Shown one piece after another: positions 1 through 12,800 of a stretch of 64,000 nucleotides of DNA. Both the position numbers and the translations under genes were made by a program. The stretch is from Undaria pinnatifida. Its lineage: Eukaryota > Sar > Phaeophyceae > Laminariales > Alariaceae. Position 1 is the first letter of the stretch. Each line of letters begins with the position of its first letter. Under the pieces are notes generated by a model that saw only the letters and a program-made list of their open reading frames with translations, was not told the origin of the DNA and made no database searches. The stretch lies in the NCBI GenBank assembly GCA_012845835.1, contig JABAKD010000017.1:186001-250000 (forward strand), in the 5' to 3' direction.

Positions 1-245
1 TGAGTCATAGGTAAGTCATAGTTAAGTCATAGCTGAGTTAAGTCATAGCTACGTCATAGGTAAGTCATAGGCAAGCCGTAGGTAAGTCATAGGCAAGCCG
101 TAGGTATGTCATAGGCAAGCCGTAGGTAAGTCATAGGCAAGCCGTAGGTATTTCATAGCTAAGTCATAGTTAAGTCATAGCTAAGTCATAGGTAAGTCAT
201 AGTTAAGCCATAGGTAAGTCATAAGTAAGTCGTAGGTAAGTTAAG
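1..245. repeat. 11-bp tandem repeat (TAAGTCATAGG-like)
   Basis: About 22 imperfect copies of an 11-bp unit close to GTAAGTCATAG run from the window edge. Some units read GCAAGCCGTAG, so two unit variants alternate in the middle of the array. The array runs off the left edge and ends near a GTTAAGCTTAGGGTTAAGG stretch. No coding potential was seen. Confidence 0.85.
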
Positions 246-900
246 CTTAGGGTTAAGGTTAGCGAGCGTGAATGAACATTTTACTGCATAACTTCACCAA
301 ACGGGTGTTTTGTAGCATCAGTTTCAAAACGGTGTCAACATTCTCCAAAATAATCTCCAGATAGTAGCGTCGTAGTCCCTAGAACCACAGCTCGTTATTC
401 CGACGTGGGTTTCGGGTGGCATATTTCACGCCCCAAAAGCAAGCATCTATCCGCGATGGGAAACCGGAAGCCGGCCATGAACACGTCGTGTCACGGTCAG
501 CGCGGCGTTTTTTTATGAAGATCTATCACTGAAGCATACACAACATAGTTGCTGTGTAGATGTGGGTTTGGCACGGCCGCAGTAATGAACAGTAGTTTCC
601 GCGTCGGTCTCCGTCTGTTCTCCTTTCATTGTCGTTTACCGCCTCCATGGCACCTCTTCGATGTGATTCCTTGTTGTATGTACCATATTCTTGTCTTTGC
701 ATATGCTTCTGCATTGCCACGAGTCTGCGTGTTGCCTGATCAACGCTTGAAACGTATTTTCAGCGCCGAGCAATGTCTCTCGAGCATCAGGTAGTTGTCA
801 CATCCGACAGTGATACTTCCTACCACGCCAGATATGTGTGCATAGCCAGTCGTGGCCCGAGACGACTGCCGGCCCAACCGGCGGTATACCTGTCGTAGCG
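246..900. other. No supported gene
   Basis: Single-copy-looking sequence. I saw only short ORFs without recognisable motifs, and no splice-bounded exon that I could support. Confidence 0.4.
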
Positions 901-902
901 CG

Positions 903-975
903 CGGTTATGGTGTCACACACGACCACACACAACGACACACAACGACACACAACGACACACAACGACACATAGCC
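903..975. repeat. 10-bp minisatellite (ACACACAACG)
   Basis: Five to six direct copies of a CACACAACGA unit. Simple low-complexity sequence. Confidence 0.8.
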
Positions 976-1289
976 AACGCATGCCCTACACATTGCCAAC
1001 TTGATCCGCGATAGACGTGACAAGTACGTGCAATTGTTGTTGCACAAATTTACCATGTTTCAACAGCTCCGTTAAAACAGTCATGCCACGCCACTTTCGA
1101 TTAATGTGCGTTGCTTTCGTGGTGCTGAGGTCTGTACTCTACGTTGCTTTCGTGGATATCTTGAACAACACCTCTATTTGTGCACGTCACGCAACACCAG
1201 ACTGTGTAATTTGTTTTTGGCCCATGTTACCAATGGAACGATAGGGAGGGTGTGTCCCTTTTTTGAGGGCCTTTCTTTCAGGGCTTTTC

Positions 1290-1565
1290 ACGGGTCATGA
1301 TCCGACCCGCGGGTCGGGTCAAGGGGGTTTCAAAATCTCACGGGTCGGGTCGGGTCGGGTCAAGAGGTTTTGGAATCTCACGGGTCGGGTCGGGTCGGGT
1401 CGGGTCAAGAGGTTTTCAAAATCTCGCGGGTCGGGTCGGGTCGGGTCAAAAGGCTTCAAAATCTCGCGGGTCGGGTCGGGTCGGGTCAAGAGGTTTTCAA
1501 AATCTCGCGGGTCGGGTCGGGTCATGACCCGTGAGATACGGGTCACTTCGCGGGTCATGCCATAA
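1290..1565. repeat. GGGTC pentamer array, copy 1
   Basis: Runs of (CGGGT)n alternate with a short A/T spacer (ttttcaaaatctcg), giving a higher-order period of about 40 bp repeated about five times. The right end switches to inverted copies (GGGTCATGACCC), so it can fold on itself. Open frames of 76-100 codons here on both strands (for example 1263-1565) are by-products of the pentamer and show no protein features. Confidence 0.85.
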
Positions 1566-1875
1566 TGACCCGTGAGTTGTTTTGGGCTGACCCGCGGGTT
1601 AAACCCGCGGATCTAGCCGGCGGATCCGCCTTTTTCAAACTTACAGCTGAGAGCCACGTTGATGCCGTGCAGACGCCCCGCGGGTCGGGCCCGCGGGTCT
1701 GCCAATAAAATACAAACATTTCGGCTTCCTGCCTCCTTCGTGCCGATGCTCCGATCATATGTCATCACAGCGTGCAGAACAATCACCAGGCAGTACCCCT
1801 AGCTACTCGTACCAAGGCATACAGCAGTGTGACGCGAATCCCGTACCTACTGAAGCCGTAACAACAGCAGTAATA
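1566..1875. other. Spacer with inverted ACCCGCGGGT motifs
   Basis: Contains several short palindromes of the type ACCCGCGGGT related to the neighbouring pentamer array. No gene was seen. Confidence 0.4.
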
Positions 1876-3205
<1,330 letters not shown>

Positions 3206-3419
3206 TCGCTCGTCGGGTCGCTCGTCGGGTCGACCCGGTGGTCTAACGGTACGGGCATGTCCATGCATGTGGGTTGCGGTTTCGTTCCTATTTCTCGCGC
3301 GCACACCACATGACATAATCATCAGCTGCAAACAATGCCGGTAAAAAACGCACAGAACACGACATACTGGAAAAAGTACGAGGGACCAAGGACCAACCAA
3401 CCGACCGAGGTATACATGC

Positions 3420-3770
3420 TTTGACCCGTGACTTTTTTACATTTGACCCGTGAGAAATGTCACGGGTCAAGTTAACGTGACCCGCCAGACGACCCGAATC
3501 TCGCGGGTCACCCGGATTGTCGCGGGTCGGGTCGGGTCGGGTCAGGGCGATTTCAAAATCTCGCGGGTCGGGTCGGGTCGGGTCGAGACGTCTCGAAAAT
3601 CTCGCGGGTCGGGTCGGGTCGGGTCAAGACGTCTCGAAAATCTCGCGGGTCGGGTCAGGTCGGGTCAAGACGTCTCGGAAATCTCGCGGGTCGGGTCGGG
3701 TCAGCTGACCCGACCCGACCCGACCCGACCCGCGAGATTTGACCCGACCCGTGAAAGGCCCTGCTTTTTT
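3420..3770. repeat. GGGTC pentamer array, copy 2, ending in a long palindrome
   Basis: Same architecture as the array at 1290-1565, with a higher-order unit of about 41 bp whose spacer here carries a CGTCTCGAAAATCTCG core. At about 3679-3740 the array reverses: AATCTCGCGGGTCGGG... is followed by its complement ...CCCGACCCGCGAGATT, centred on CAGCTG near 3701-3706. This is a perfect or near-perfect hairpin of about 60 bp. Confidence 0.85.
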
Positions 3771-3891
3771 TGAGGTGTTAGTGGCCCGGAGTCACTCGCA
3801 CGAGTGACATACCCCCTGTTCCTTCGCGGTCTTAAGCTTTAGTCTAGTGACATTGAAATTTTGCGGCGTGAATCCGCGATGCAATAGTTAT

Positions 3892-6800
3892 CTAAGCTGC
3901 ACCAGGAATATCGCCCAAATAGTTTTCGTCGGTGAGGTGCATGGTCATTTGTGCCAGTAGCTCAACTCCCTTAATGGAATAGTGTACCCTAACCCTAACC
4001 CTAACCCTGACGCCAACCCTAACCCTACCGTAGACTTTGTCTTTGTCTTTGTCTTTGTCTTTGTCTTTGCCTTTGCCTTTTGGAGCAGCCAAACATAACA
4101 CTGTTGTACAAGCATACAATGATGCCGAATAGCCATAGATATTGCGAGGCTACGGTCAAAAAGGGGTCTTCTAGAGGTCACCGCCCTACCCAACTGTAGT
4201 ATCGGGCAGCGAATTAGCGCAGATTGTTCCTTATGGCATTGCAAGCGACCACTAGCTTCTTCCGAGACTCCGTATGGACAGCATACATGACAGGGTGTGA
4301 ACCAGCACCTTCAGCTCATCGCAGCCACCGATATGTTGCTTGTTGATCCAGATTTGCGCCCCAGAGGTGCTGCTGCCGGCAAGGCTCGTTATCTCGTTCC
4401 ACATCTCCGCCCCGTTGACCTCCTATATACATTAAATCACACCACGTCGACATGAAAAAACAGGCGTTAGGACACAGTGAAAATCTACAATACTGCGCAA
4501 GGATAAATTATCACGCAACAAGTCGGCGCGCATCTTTCAATATCTAGGTAGCTATCAAGTTGTCAATCCACTCGGAACATTACTGCACTCGGAACATTAC
4601 GGTGGGGATCCTCGACTGTATACCGGGTAGGCGAAACAGGCGACCCACCGACCGAACCGTGACATAGCAGTCTGGGAGATTCGAGCTTTATTGTTCGTGT
4701 TATGACGTGCTTGACCTTACCGTAGAAGTATACCTTGTCTCAGCACGACTTTCGACTATATACAGAGCTACAACTTGCATGCCTTTCTCGTTGGGTCCAC
4801 CCATCTCTACAACACGTTCGACGCTAAAACTTACGATCTGCACAGCCATGAGCAACATCTATCCCAGCAGCCTCGACTCAACGAACGATAGTCCCGAACG
4901 GCTGGCTCGCTGGTCTTGAGGAAACCACCGCAAGAACCGGTTACCATGGCAAATAGAAACACAAATATTGGTAAACCAGGCCAACATAACACACCTTGTC
5001 AATGTCGACGAATGTGCCTGTGATATTGTAGCTCGCCAGTATCCGTTTTGCCTGCAAACGTACACCATCGCGGCACAGCCAGCATCTCACACCGTGAAAA
5101 TGTGTACGCATTGAAAATTAATACAATGAGTGAAGTGCATCAACTACCAAGTAAAACTGAAGGGGGGGGGTCACTGTGGTCACTGTCTCCAGTCATGCAA
5201 CGGTAGGTAGGGGTTGCACTTTTTGAGCAAACATGTTTCTGGTTGGTAATGCTAATGTTAATAAGTGTTTGCCACGACGCGCACACAAAGCGAGCCAGAA
5301 TCTGTGGCACGGTGCCACGCCAACGAGTTACCTAACTTCGATAGAGATGAGTTGGGGTAAATTCAACTCTGGCGTTAGATCGTGACTTCCGCCTGTATAT
5401 CCAATACAATATTTCTATTCATCCTATATTTCAAGCCCCCCGGATGCCTGAATGTCGGTACCGCCAGGTGTAATCGCATTATAACGCAAGAAACAAACCA
5501 CTAGGAATTATTTTTCAGCCTTGACTCAATCCGTCCCTAACGTCAGCCGTACCTTAAGGTTGGTTGGTCATGCTTAGGGTCATGCTTACGGTTAAGGTTA
5601 GGGTTAGGGTTAGGGTTACAAACTGCAGCTTATTGCGGACTACCCGCTTGCTGGTGATGTAGCTAAATTGACGAGCGGAAAAGGGAGCTTGCGAACTACC
5701 ACGGCTGAAGAACAAAAAAAAAAAGCTAACCCATACAGGAAAAATGTCGACGACCAAATATCGGTAAACTTGATTTTCGATACTTCTTGAAAACTACATG
5801 GGGTCCGTCCACTGCGCCCTATTGAAGTGCTCTCACAGTGGATATTGCCTACTATTGTCCAAACTGCCAAAGGGCTGTCATGTATACGATGAATGGTAGA
5901 TTGCAGTATAATTTCCTTTTTTGTCGAAGCGGGGTGCAGTCTAGTCTAGAGCTTGATTTATCGGATTTATAACGATCACACACGGACTGTCCACAGCGTT
6001 TCCCATATAATATTCATCGAAATCTGCCAGAGTATTAAACACTTCCACGCCCTGGATATCGCCTCGTTATCGTTTCAGAGCCGTCCATGTCGCTGCTGCA
6101 ATTCCCACCCACCCCCGTCCCCAACGCCCTCTCCTTCCCCACCACGCGCACCATCGCCTGGACCTAGCACCACGCGTATAGCAAACCCCTACATCTATGC
6201 GACCTAAAGCCCTCCCCCCCCGCCCCCGGCCCCCCCCGCCACAATCCCCTCCCCTCCCCCACAAGACATGTTTATAGTTTCCACGCACAAATTGACCTGC
6301 CCCACCCATCCCCTCCCCCCCCCTCCCCCCCTCCCACCCCCCTATTGATCAAAATCAGGCCCCCACGTTCTTAAAAACTCCGCCCTCCCCTCACCGGATA
6401 TTCGACTTACAGGATTCACATGATAAACTGATGCATTTCCTTCCACAGCTGTCAGATTTTGTCCCCCTCAGAAACGGGTTTTATAGTTTCCGCGCACAGA
6501 CTGCCTAACATCACCCTATTGACCCTGATAGCTACACTGTAGTTGCAAGGGGAGTCGCCGACCTATATCCTTAATGAGGACACACAACCCGTAATACGCG
6601 CGATCGGAGTATCACGCACAGCTTGCAAAGATGAGTTTCGACAAAATCCTCGATCTCACAGCTGAAGTGTATTTTAATTTTTATAATAATATTCAGTGCT
6701 GTCGGTGACGAAAATTTGATATTTGCATAGGACATGTAATGAGAATAATGGACCTACACTTCATCCAGCTATCAGATCGATTGGGTTTGAACGGAAGACA

Positions 6801-9800
6801 TGTTTGCAAGCTGCGTGTGACACTTCGACAGCGTGTGCTACGACCTACGTTATTTGTGTATCCTCGTGAAGGATCCAATTATTTGGCATACATACATGCT
6901 GATAGCAATGTCAGCAGGACTAAGACGGTCAGCCTCGTCCTGCGCACGCAAAAAAACTATATTCGTATCTCGCATTGAGACACATTCAGTATGTTCGCAA
7001 ATGGACCAATGTTTTTCACCTACAGAGGACTGAAAATGAAGGCACAGCTAAATTCTCGAAGTTTTCTCCATAACCAGCATCGTAACTCGAGCCCGAACCT
7101 CGCTAAAAATGCAACACATTAAACGAACATCCAAATGACCACACGCTGCTCTGATCCAACCAAGGCCAGGCCCTCCGTTGTTGCAAACAATATTTTCGGC
7201 ACCAGAGCCTTCCGGGAACCCGATCGCATCGTGTATATTTCATATGTCATGGGAAATAATAATAAACCGTTGCATGTCGCAACTGTATCACCCTGATTCC
7301 ACCCGACACCTTCATCTCACTTGAACCTTAACTCTCCAACCTTACCCCCAAGAGGACATTTCCTCCCGCATAGATAGCTCAGTTCGAACACCAAAACCTA
7401 GTACGATACGCTCATGTACTTGAGTATTGCTGTACAGTATATGCTAACTTAGGTATTATGGGGATGCCTCTTAATCACAGCCCCCCTGCTCTCGCTTCCA
7501 ATCCTTATCGAACCCCAAGGTTCCTTACATTATTACGCGTACCTAAGCCCTCCAACCTGCCGCCCTAACCGAAACGTAGCAGTTTACCTTTCGGGCCGGG
7601 ACAGCAGTAGTAGCGCCCATTTGTGTAAAACGATTGTTCTAGTATCCTATTTATCGTACCGGTATGAATAATCACTACCTACCAGAAGGAACTATCCCTT
7701 CTACAATATGTTCTCCTGCTTGGAGCTCCGATCCCACACCGGCATTATCGTAACGAGACTCGGCACATCATATATCATATCGCACTTGGCCCTTCATGTA
7801 TACTATGATATTTTAGAAACGATACTGCGATACTACGATGCTGCGATACTACGATACTACTAAAAAATATGATAACAAAATGCAAATTTGTATTGCTGGG
7901 ATTCGGCAGGGTTTTATGTATTGAATGGTGACTAACAGGCAGGTGCCGTTAGCGATCTTAGCGACTGGTTTAGCAAGTATGCACGGAAATCTATCCGATG
8001 GCCACTCGACTTATCGACTTCAGAAGTCAGGTGAGCGAAGCGATCAAACAGCGATCCCCGTGAAAAGGTGTGATAAACGTGGCAATAGTGGCAATTGTGC
8101 ATACAAGGGCCTCCGCTCGAAAACAACAATATACTTCCCCTAACCCAGTGCCAGGTACAGTTTGAGCAAAATTCCTCGTGGGAGCATAGGAACCTACTAC
8201 GGTAATAATATTATTAATATTATTACCATCAATATAGTCTAGTCTATTTAGTATCGGATTATGTTCACTTTGACTGACTAGCTACTCACCTCATAATTAG
8301 GTTCAACTGGTGACTGTTAATAGGGTCGTGCCGACTGCTGGTTTATCCGTCGCTAGTCGCTAGGACGGTCAGTTTCGGTGCTTGACCTTTAAATTTATGT
8401 TTCGTTTTCCACGTCTCCCTTCAAATCGGGTTGTAAGTTCCCGTGGGCAAACCCGCTCTGTTGTAAACCCTTTGGGCGTGATACACGCACAGACACCAAC
8501 AGCATGATGGCATATACATCCGATACATATTGCTTGTATCGGAACCCCAAACCGAAACGAAGACACCAAGAAACAGCACTTCATCCTCATCATGTCTCTA
8601 CCTGGTATGTATGGCATCTTGCACCGTCCGTGCAGTAGCTCGTATTCTGTCAACAAATCGCAAACCCCCCTCTACTCACCGAGACAAAAGGTCTACATGC
8701 TGTCTTTGCAAAAAATATTCCAGGGTACCTATAAAATTCCGCTGTTGTGGTGGTCGCTTTCCACCGCCGTCAATTTTTGTCCCTCGTTGAACGCGTTTTC
8801 TCGGCGAATTACGAGTACCTTGTTGGATATTGATAAAATACCAGGTATGTAATAGGTAGGATTAACGGAGTCGCCGGTCGCTATTGTTTATGTAATGGCA
8901 TGGTGACCTTCCCCCGTAACATCCGCGACGGAAACACCACATACATACATCCAGTTTGCAAAGACAAAACTGTCCACAAAACCCTCGACCTAGACTCTAG
9001 ACTACACGTCTAGCATATTTCTAATTATTAGATTTTTTTTTGCGAAAAACGCTCTTCGGAAAAGTGTTGTCCTCTGTGAATTCCCTTCCCATCATGACTT
9101 TTGGGTGTTTGCGTTGGACGTAAACGAAATCTTTCAGGCGACTCCCTTTAAAGTTGAGAGGGAAGGTGGGGATGTGGAACAACAAGGCAAAAAACATAAT
9201 GTGGCTAGAAACTGATAAAAGCACAAGAAAATATCTCAAAAGCCACGTACCAGGTACGGGTAGCGACGGCAGCCTAGCAACGGCGGAGGCGGCAGGGTTC
9301 ACCGCAGTGCCGCCGCCGCTATCTCACCACAGCCAGCAGCATCACAGCTAGCGGCAGCAAGCGGCAGCTAGTGGCAGCACCCGTTTCAGCACCGAAAATG
9401 ATCAGCACCAGCACCAGCACCGGCAACAGCAAGAGCTTCAATTCGTGCTCTTTTCATTTTTGGGACCCCGGCCTCGAATTCTTCTCGTCGTGTGCTGCTG
9501 CGGCCGCTGTTACTGCTGCTGCTGCTTCTGCTGGTGCACTCGGCGTGCGTCGTCACCGCGAAGGCGCGATGCGCTCCGGCTATGCCCGGCGCCCGACACC
9601 TCACTTAGACCGCGGCGGCCTCACACCGCGCCGCCGCTGCTGCTGCTGCTGCTGCCGCTGTGACGGTGTGGTGGGGTTGAAGTGATACACGAGCTGTGTC
9701 CTTGTGTCTCGGTCAACGATACGAGCATAGCTCACGAGCAAAAGTACGGGTTACCGACGTGTTATCCTCCACGACACCAAGCGGACGAGAGCGCAGCGTC

Positions 9801-12800
9801 GTAGCAGCGGCAGGCCGGGACACCCCAACACCGCTCATCCGCGTCATAATCTAGCTACACCTCTCGAGTGTGTGTGTGCTCTCTGCGGCTGTTGTTGTGA
9901 CATGTCCATACAGCACTGCTGTAGGCACAATCAGCAGGCGGTTGGTGGTGATGCGTGCGAGGAAAGGAAGATGCTCCTTGAGTAGTCATGAACTGGGTCA
10001 GACAAGTGCTCGTTGTAGGCCAATGAAACGGAGAGCCAAAAAATACCGCAATTTTAGTCAAAACCTACCTTCGCTTTATAAGGGCGTTTTGTCCTTTTTA
10101 TTTTAAAAGGAACCGCGTATATATTATCTTATCTTATCTTCGGGGGCATTTTTCGAAGTTTTTTTTTCGAAGAACGATTTTCGCAAACACTCGTAAAATA
10201 TAAAAAAGGAATTTGGGTTTGCCTTGGTTCGTCGTGTCCTCTTTCCCCTGTTTGTTTGGGCTCAGTCGGGTCATTTTGGGTACCTCTTCCCTCCTTTACA
10301 GTCCCCCTTAGGATTTTCTTCGTTGTGAGTTTAAATGTATTTCTCCTTTTTTCCTTGCATTGTGGTTTCTTCTACATCGGCGTCACATTCTCCCCGGCTC
10401 GTTGTTAAGGTGTTAATGTTACAGGTAAGGTTGTCTGTCGTCGTCTTGTTGTGCAGGTTCCGCTTTTCTTATGTAGTATACGTTTGACCTACCTTGGTTG
10501 TATCTCCGTACTATCAGGGAAAATGAAACAGAAAATATTTCTAGACTAAAAACTGATCGAAGATATTGTCAAAACTCATATTTGCAAGCTGTGTGTGGTA
10601 CTCCGATCGCGCGTATCACGGGTTGTGTGTCATCATTAGTCTAAGGATATAGGTCGGCGGCTTCCTTTGGAACTACGGTGTAGCGGTCAGGGTCAACAGG
10701 GTGATATTAGCCAGTCTGTGCGCGAAAATAAACTACGTTTTCAGGAGAGACGAAATCTGACAGCTGTGCAAGGAATGCATCATCATCAGTTTCTCACGTG
10801 TATCCTGTAGTAACCGGTGTTTGATTATAACATTGTAGTCTAGTACCAGTAGCACTCAAGACATATTATTAGACAAAGAAGTGTTTTTCTTTATCATTTT
10901 TAGATTATTGGCCACAGAAGAGCTTTGCTGGTTCTCTCCGTACAAGTATAGACTAGATAGTTAGTCTAACAGGAACGACCACAATCAGTACTATTAATAC
11001 TAATAGGTGCACTACAGCACACAGCAGTGCGAAGTATATATGCCGGGAGGTGGTTACAGCAGCAGTATACAATAAACAACCGGTCGCCCCGGTATAGATA
11101 GTCTGGTGGTTATGTTAAGGACTTTAGAGGGGTATTAGTCCGTTTGACCACTTGCACAAGGTTAACCAATAGCTTACCCAAACTAAGCCTTGTAACTCTC
11201 CCCCCCTGAAACGGCGGGATAGCAGGTCGGCCGGAGATACACGGAAAGGGCGGACCTGTCATTTATCCAAGCCGCTTCATTCCCTGGGGTACCAGGGAGC
11301 CTGGTATTTTTCAAGTTCGACATGGAAAATTCTGAAAAGTTTATTATTGTGGATGGTGGGGATCGAACCCACGACCCAAAAACCCATGGTCTGTCGACGA
11401 CGCCATTTATTTTAGTGGGGTATTATTAGTCCGTTTGACCACTTGCAAAAGGTTAACCAATAGCTTACCCAAACTAAGCCTTATAACACTCTCCCCCCCT
11501 GAAACCGCGGGATAGCAGGTCGGCCGGATATACGGCGGACCTCTGTCAATATCCAAGCCGTTTCATTTCCTGGGGATACCAGGAGGAGTATATTTCAAGT
11601 TCGACATGGGGAAAATCTGAAAAGTTTATTATTGTGGATGGTGGGGATCGAACCTACGACCCAAAAAAAACATGGTCTGTCGACGACGCCATTTGTTGAG
11701 GTTATTAGAGGGGTATTAGTCCGTTTGACCACTTGCACAAGGTTAACCAGAAGCTTACCCAAACTAAGCCTTGTAACAGTTACCCTCGGGTGCCACATAA
11801 GACTAGTCTACAGCCAGTCAGTAGATTTATTATAGTTGGTTCAGGGCTTCAAATCTCACGTGGGTTGGACTGCTGTTGAGTATGTTCGCTACAAAAAAAA
11901 AAGAGGAACAAACAAAGGAACCAACTGCTTGCGCGTGCCTTGCCGCGTGTGGGCAGGTGCAATTCGATGATTCGATGGAGTCGACGACACTCATTGACAA
12001 GAAAGAAAGGGCTGGGTGGACTCTTCTCGCTTTAGAAATGAAGGCACGTGCCGTATAGTGGGGAGGGGGGGAAGAAGAGCCTGCTTTGTAAATCTCGATA
12101 TGAGTTTCGCCTACAGACGGAGAATGAGAAATAACACTGCGAAGACTGTAGAAAGGGTGGGGCAAATAAGGAGCACACGCTTACACGCACACACTCCCAC
12201 GCACACACTTCCACGCGTACACTTTCGTGCACACACTCACACGCACACACTTACACGCACACACTTACACGCACACACTTACACGCACACACTTACACGC
12301 ACACACTTACACGCACACACTTACACGCACACACTTACACGCACACACTTACACGCACACAGCTACACCCACACACTTACAGGCACACATTTTTACACGC
12401 ACACACATACAGAGAGTCGGTTGCGGGTGATTTATGTATGGTATAGCCGCCAACCCGCCGGTGCAGTAAAACACCACACACATGTGACCGATGCTGAATT
12501 TCTTATGGTAATAATTTTCCTTGGGTTCTAGCAGGATATTTACATGAAACATTGGAATATTTCTTGGATCATTCTATAAATTTTAGCGTGTCGGGCGGAG
12601 TGACGTATTGTCTTTTTGTTTTTGTTTTTTATCCTTCGGCGGATGGGGAAAATAAAGCTTTAGCTCACCACACTTCCACGTATTTTCATACGCGTCGTGT
12701 GTCGTTTGATGAGGCGGTCGCTGTGGAAGGAGGAAACCATTGTAGACTTCTTCCCTTTCACCCCCCCTGTGTACGTAGTCGTATAACATTGAAATAAATG

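Noticed and set aside
1263-1565. 100-codon RVGSGRV-type ORF
   Set aside because: Produced by the GGGTC pentamer; equally open on the opposite strand, no domain.
3985-4030. True telomere end
   Set aside because: Only a few units, flanked by unique sequence and lying inside an intron of a reconstructed gene.
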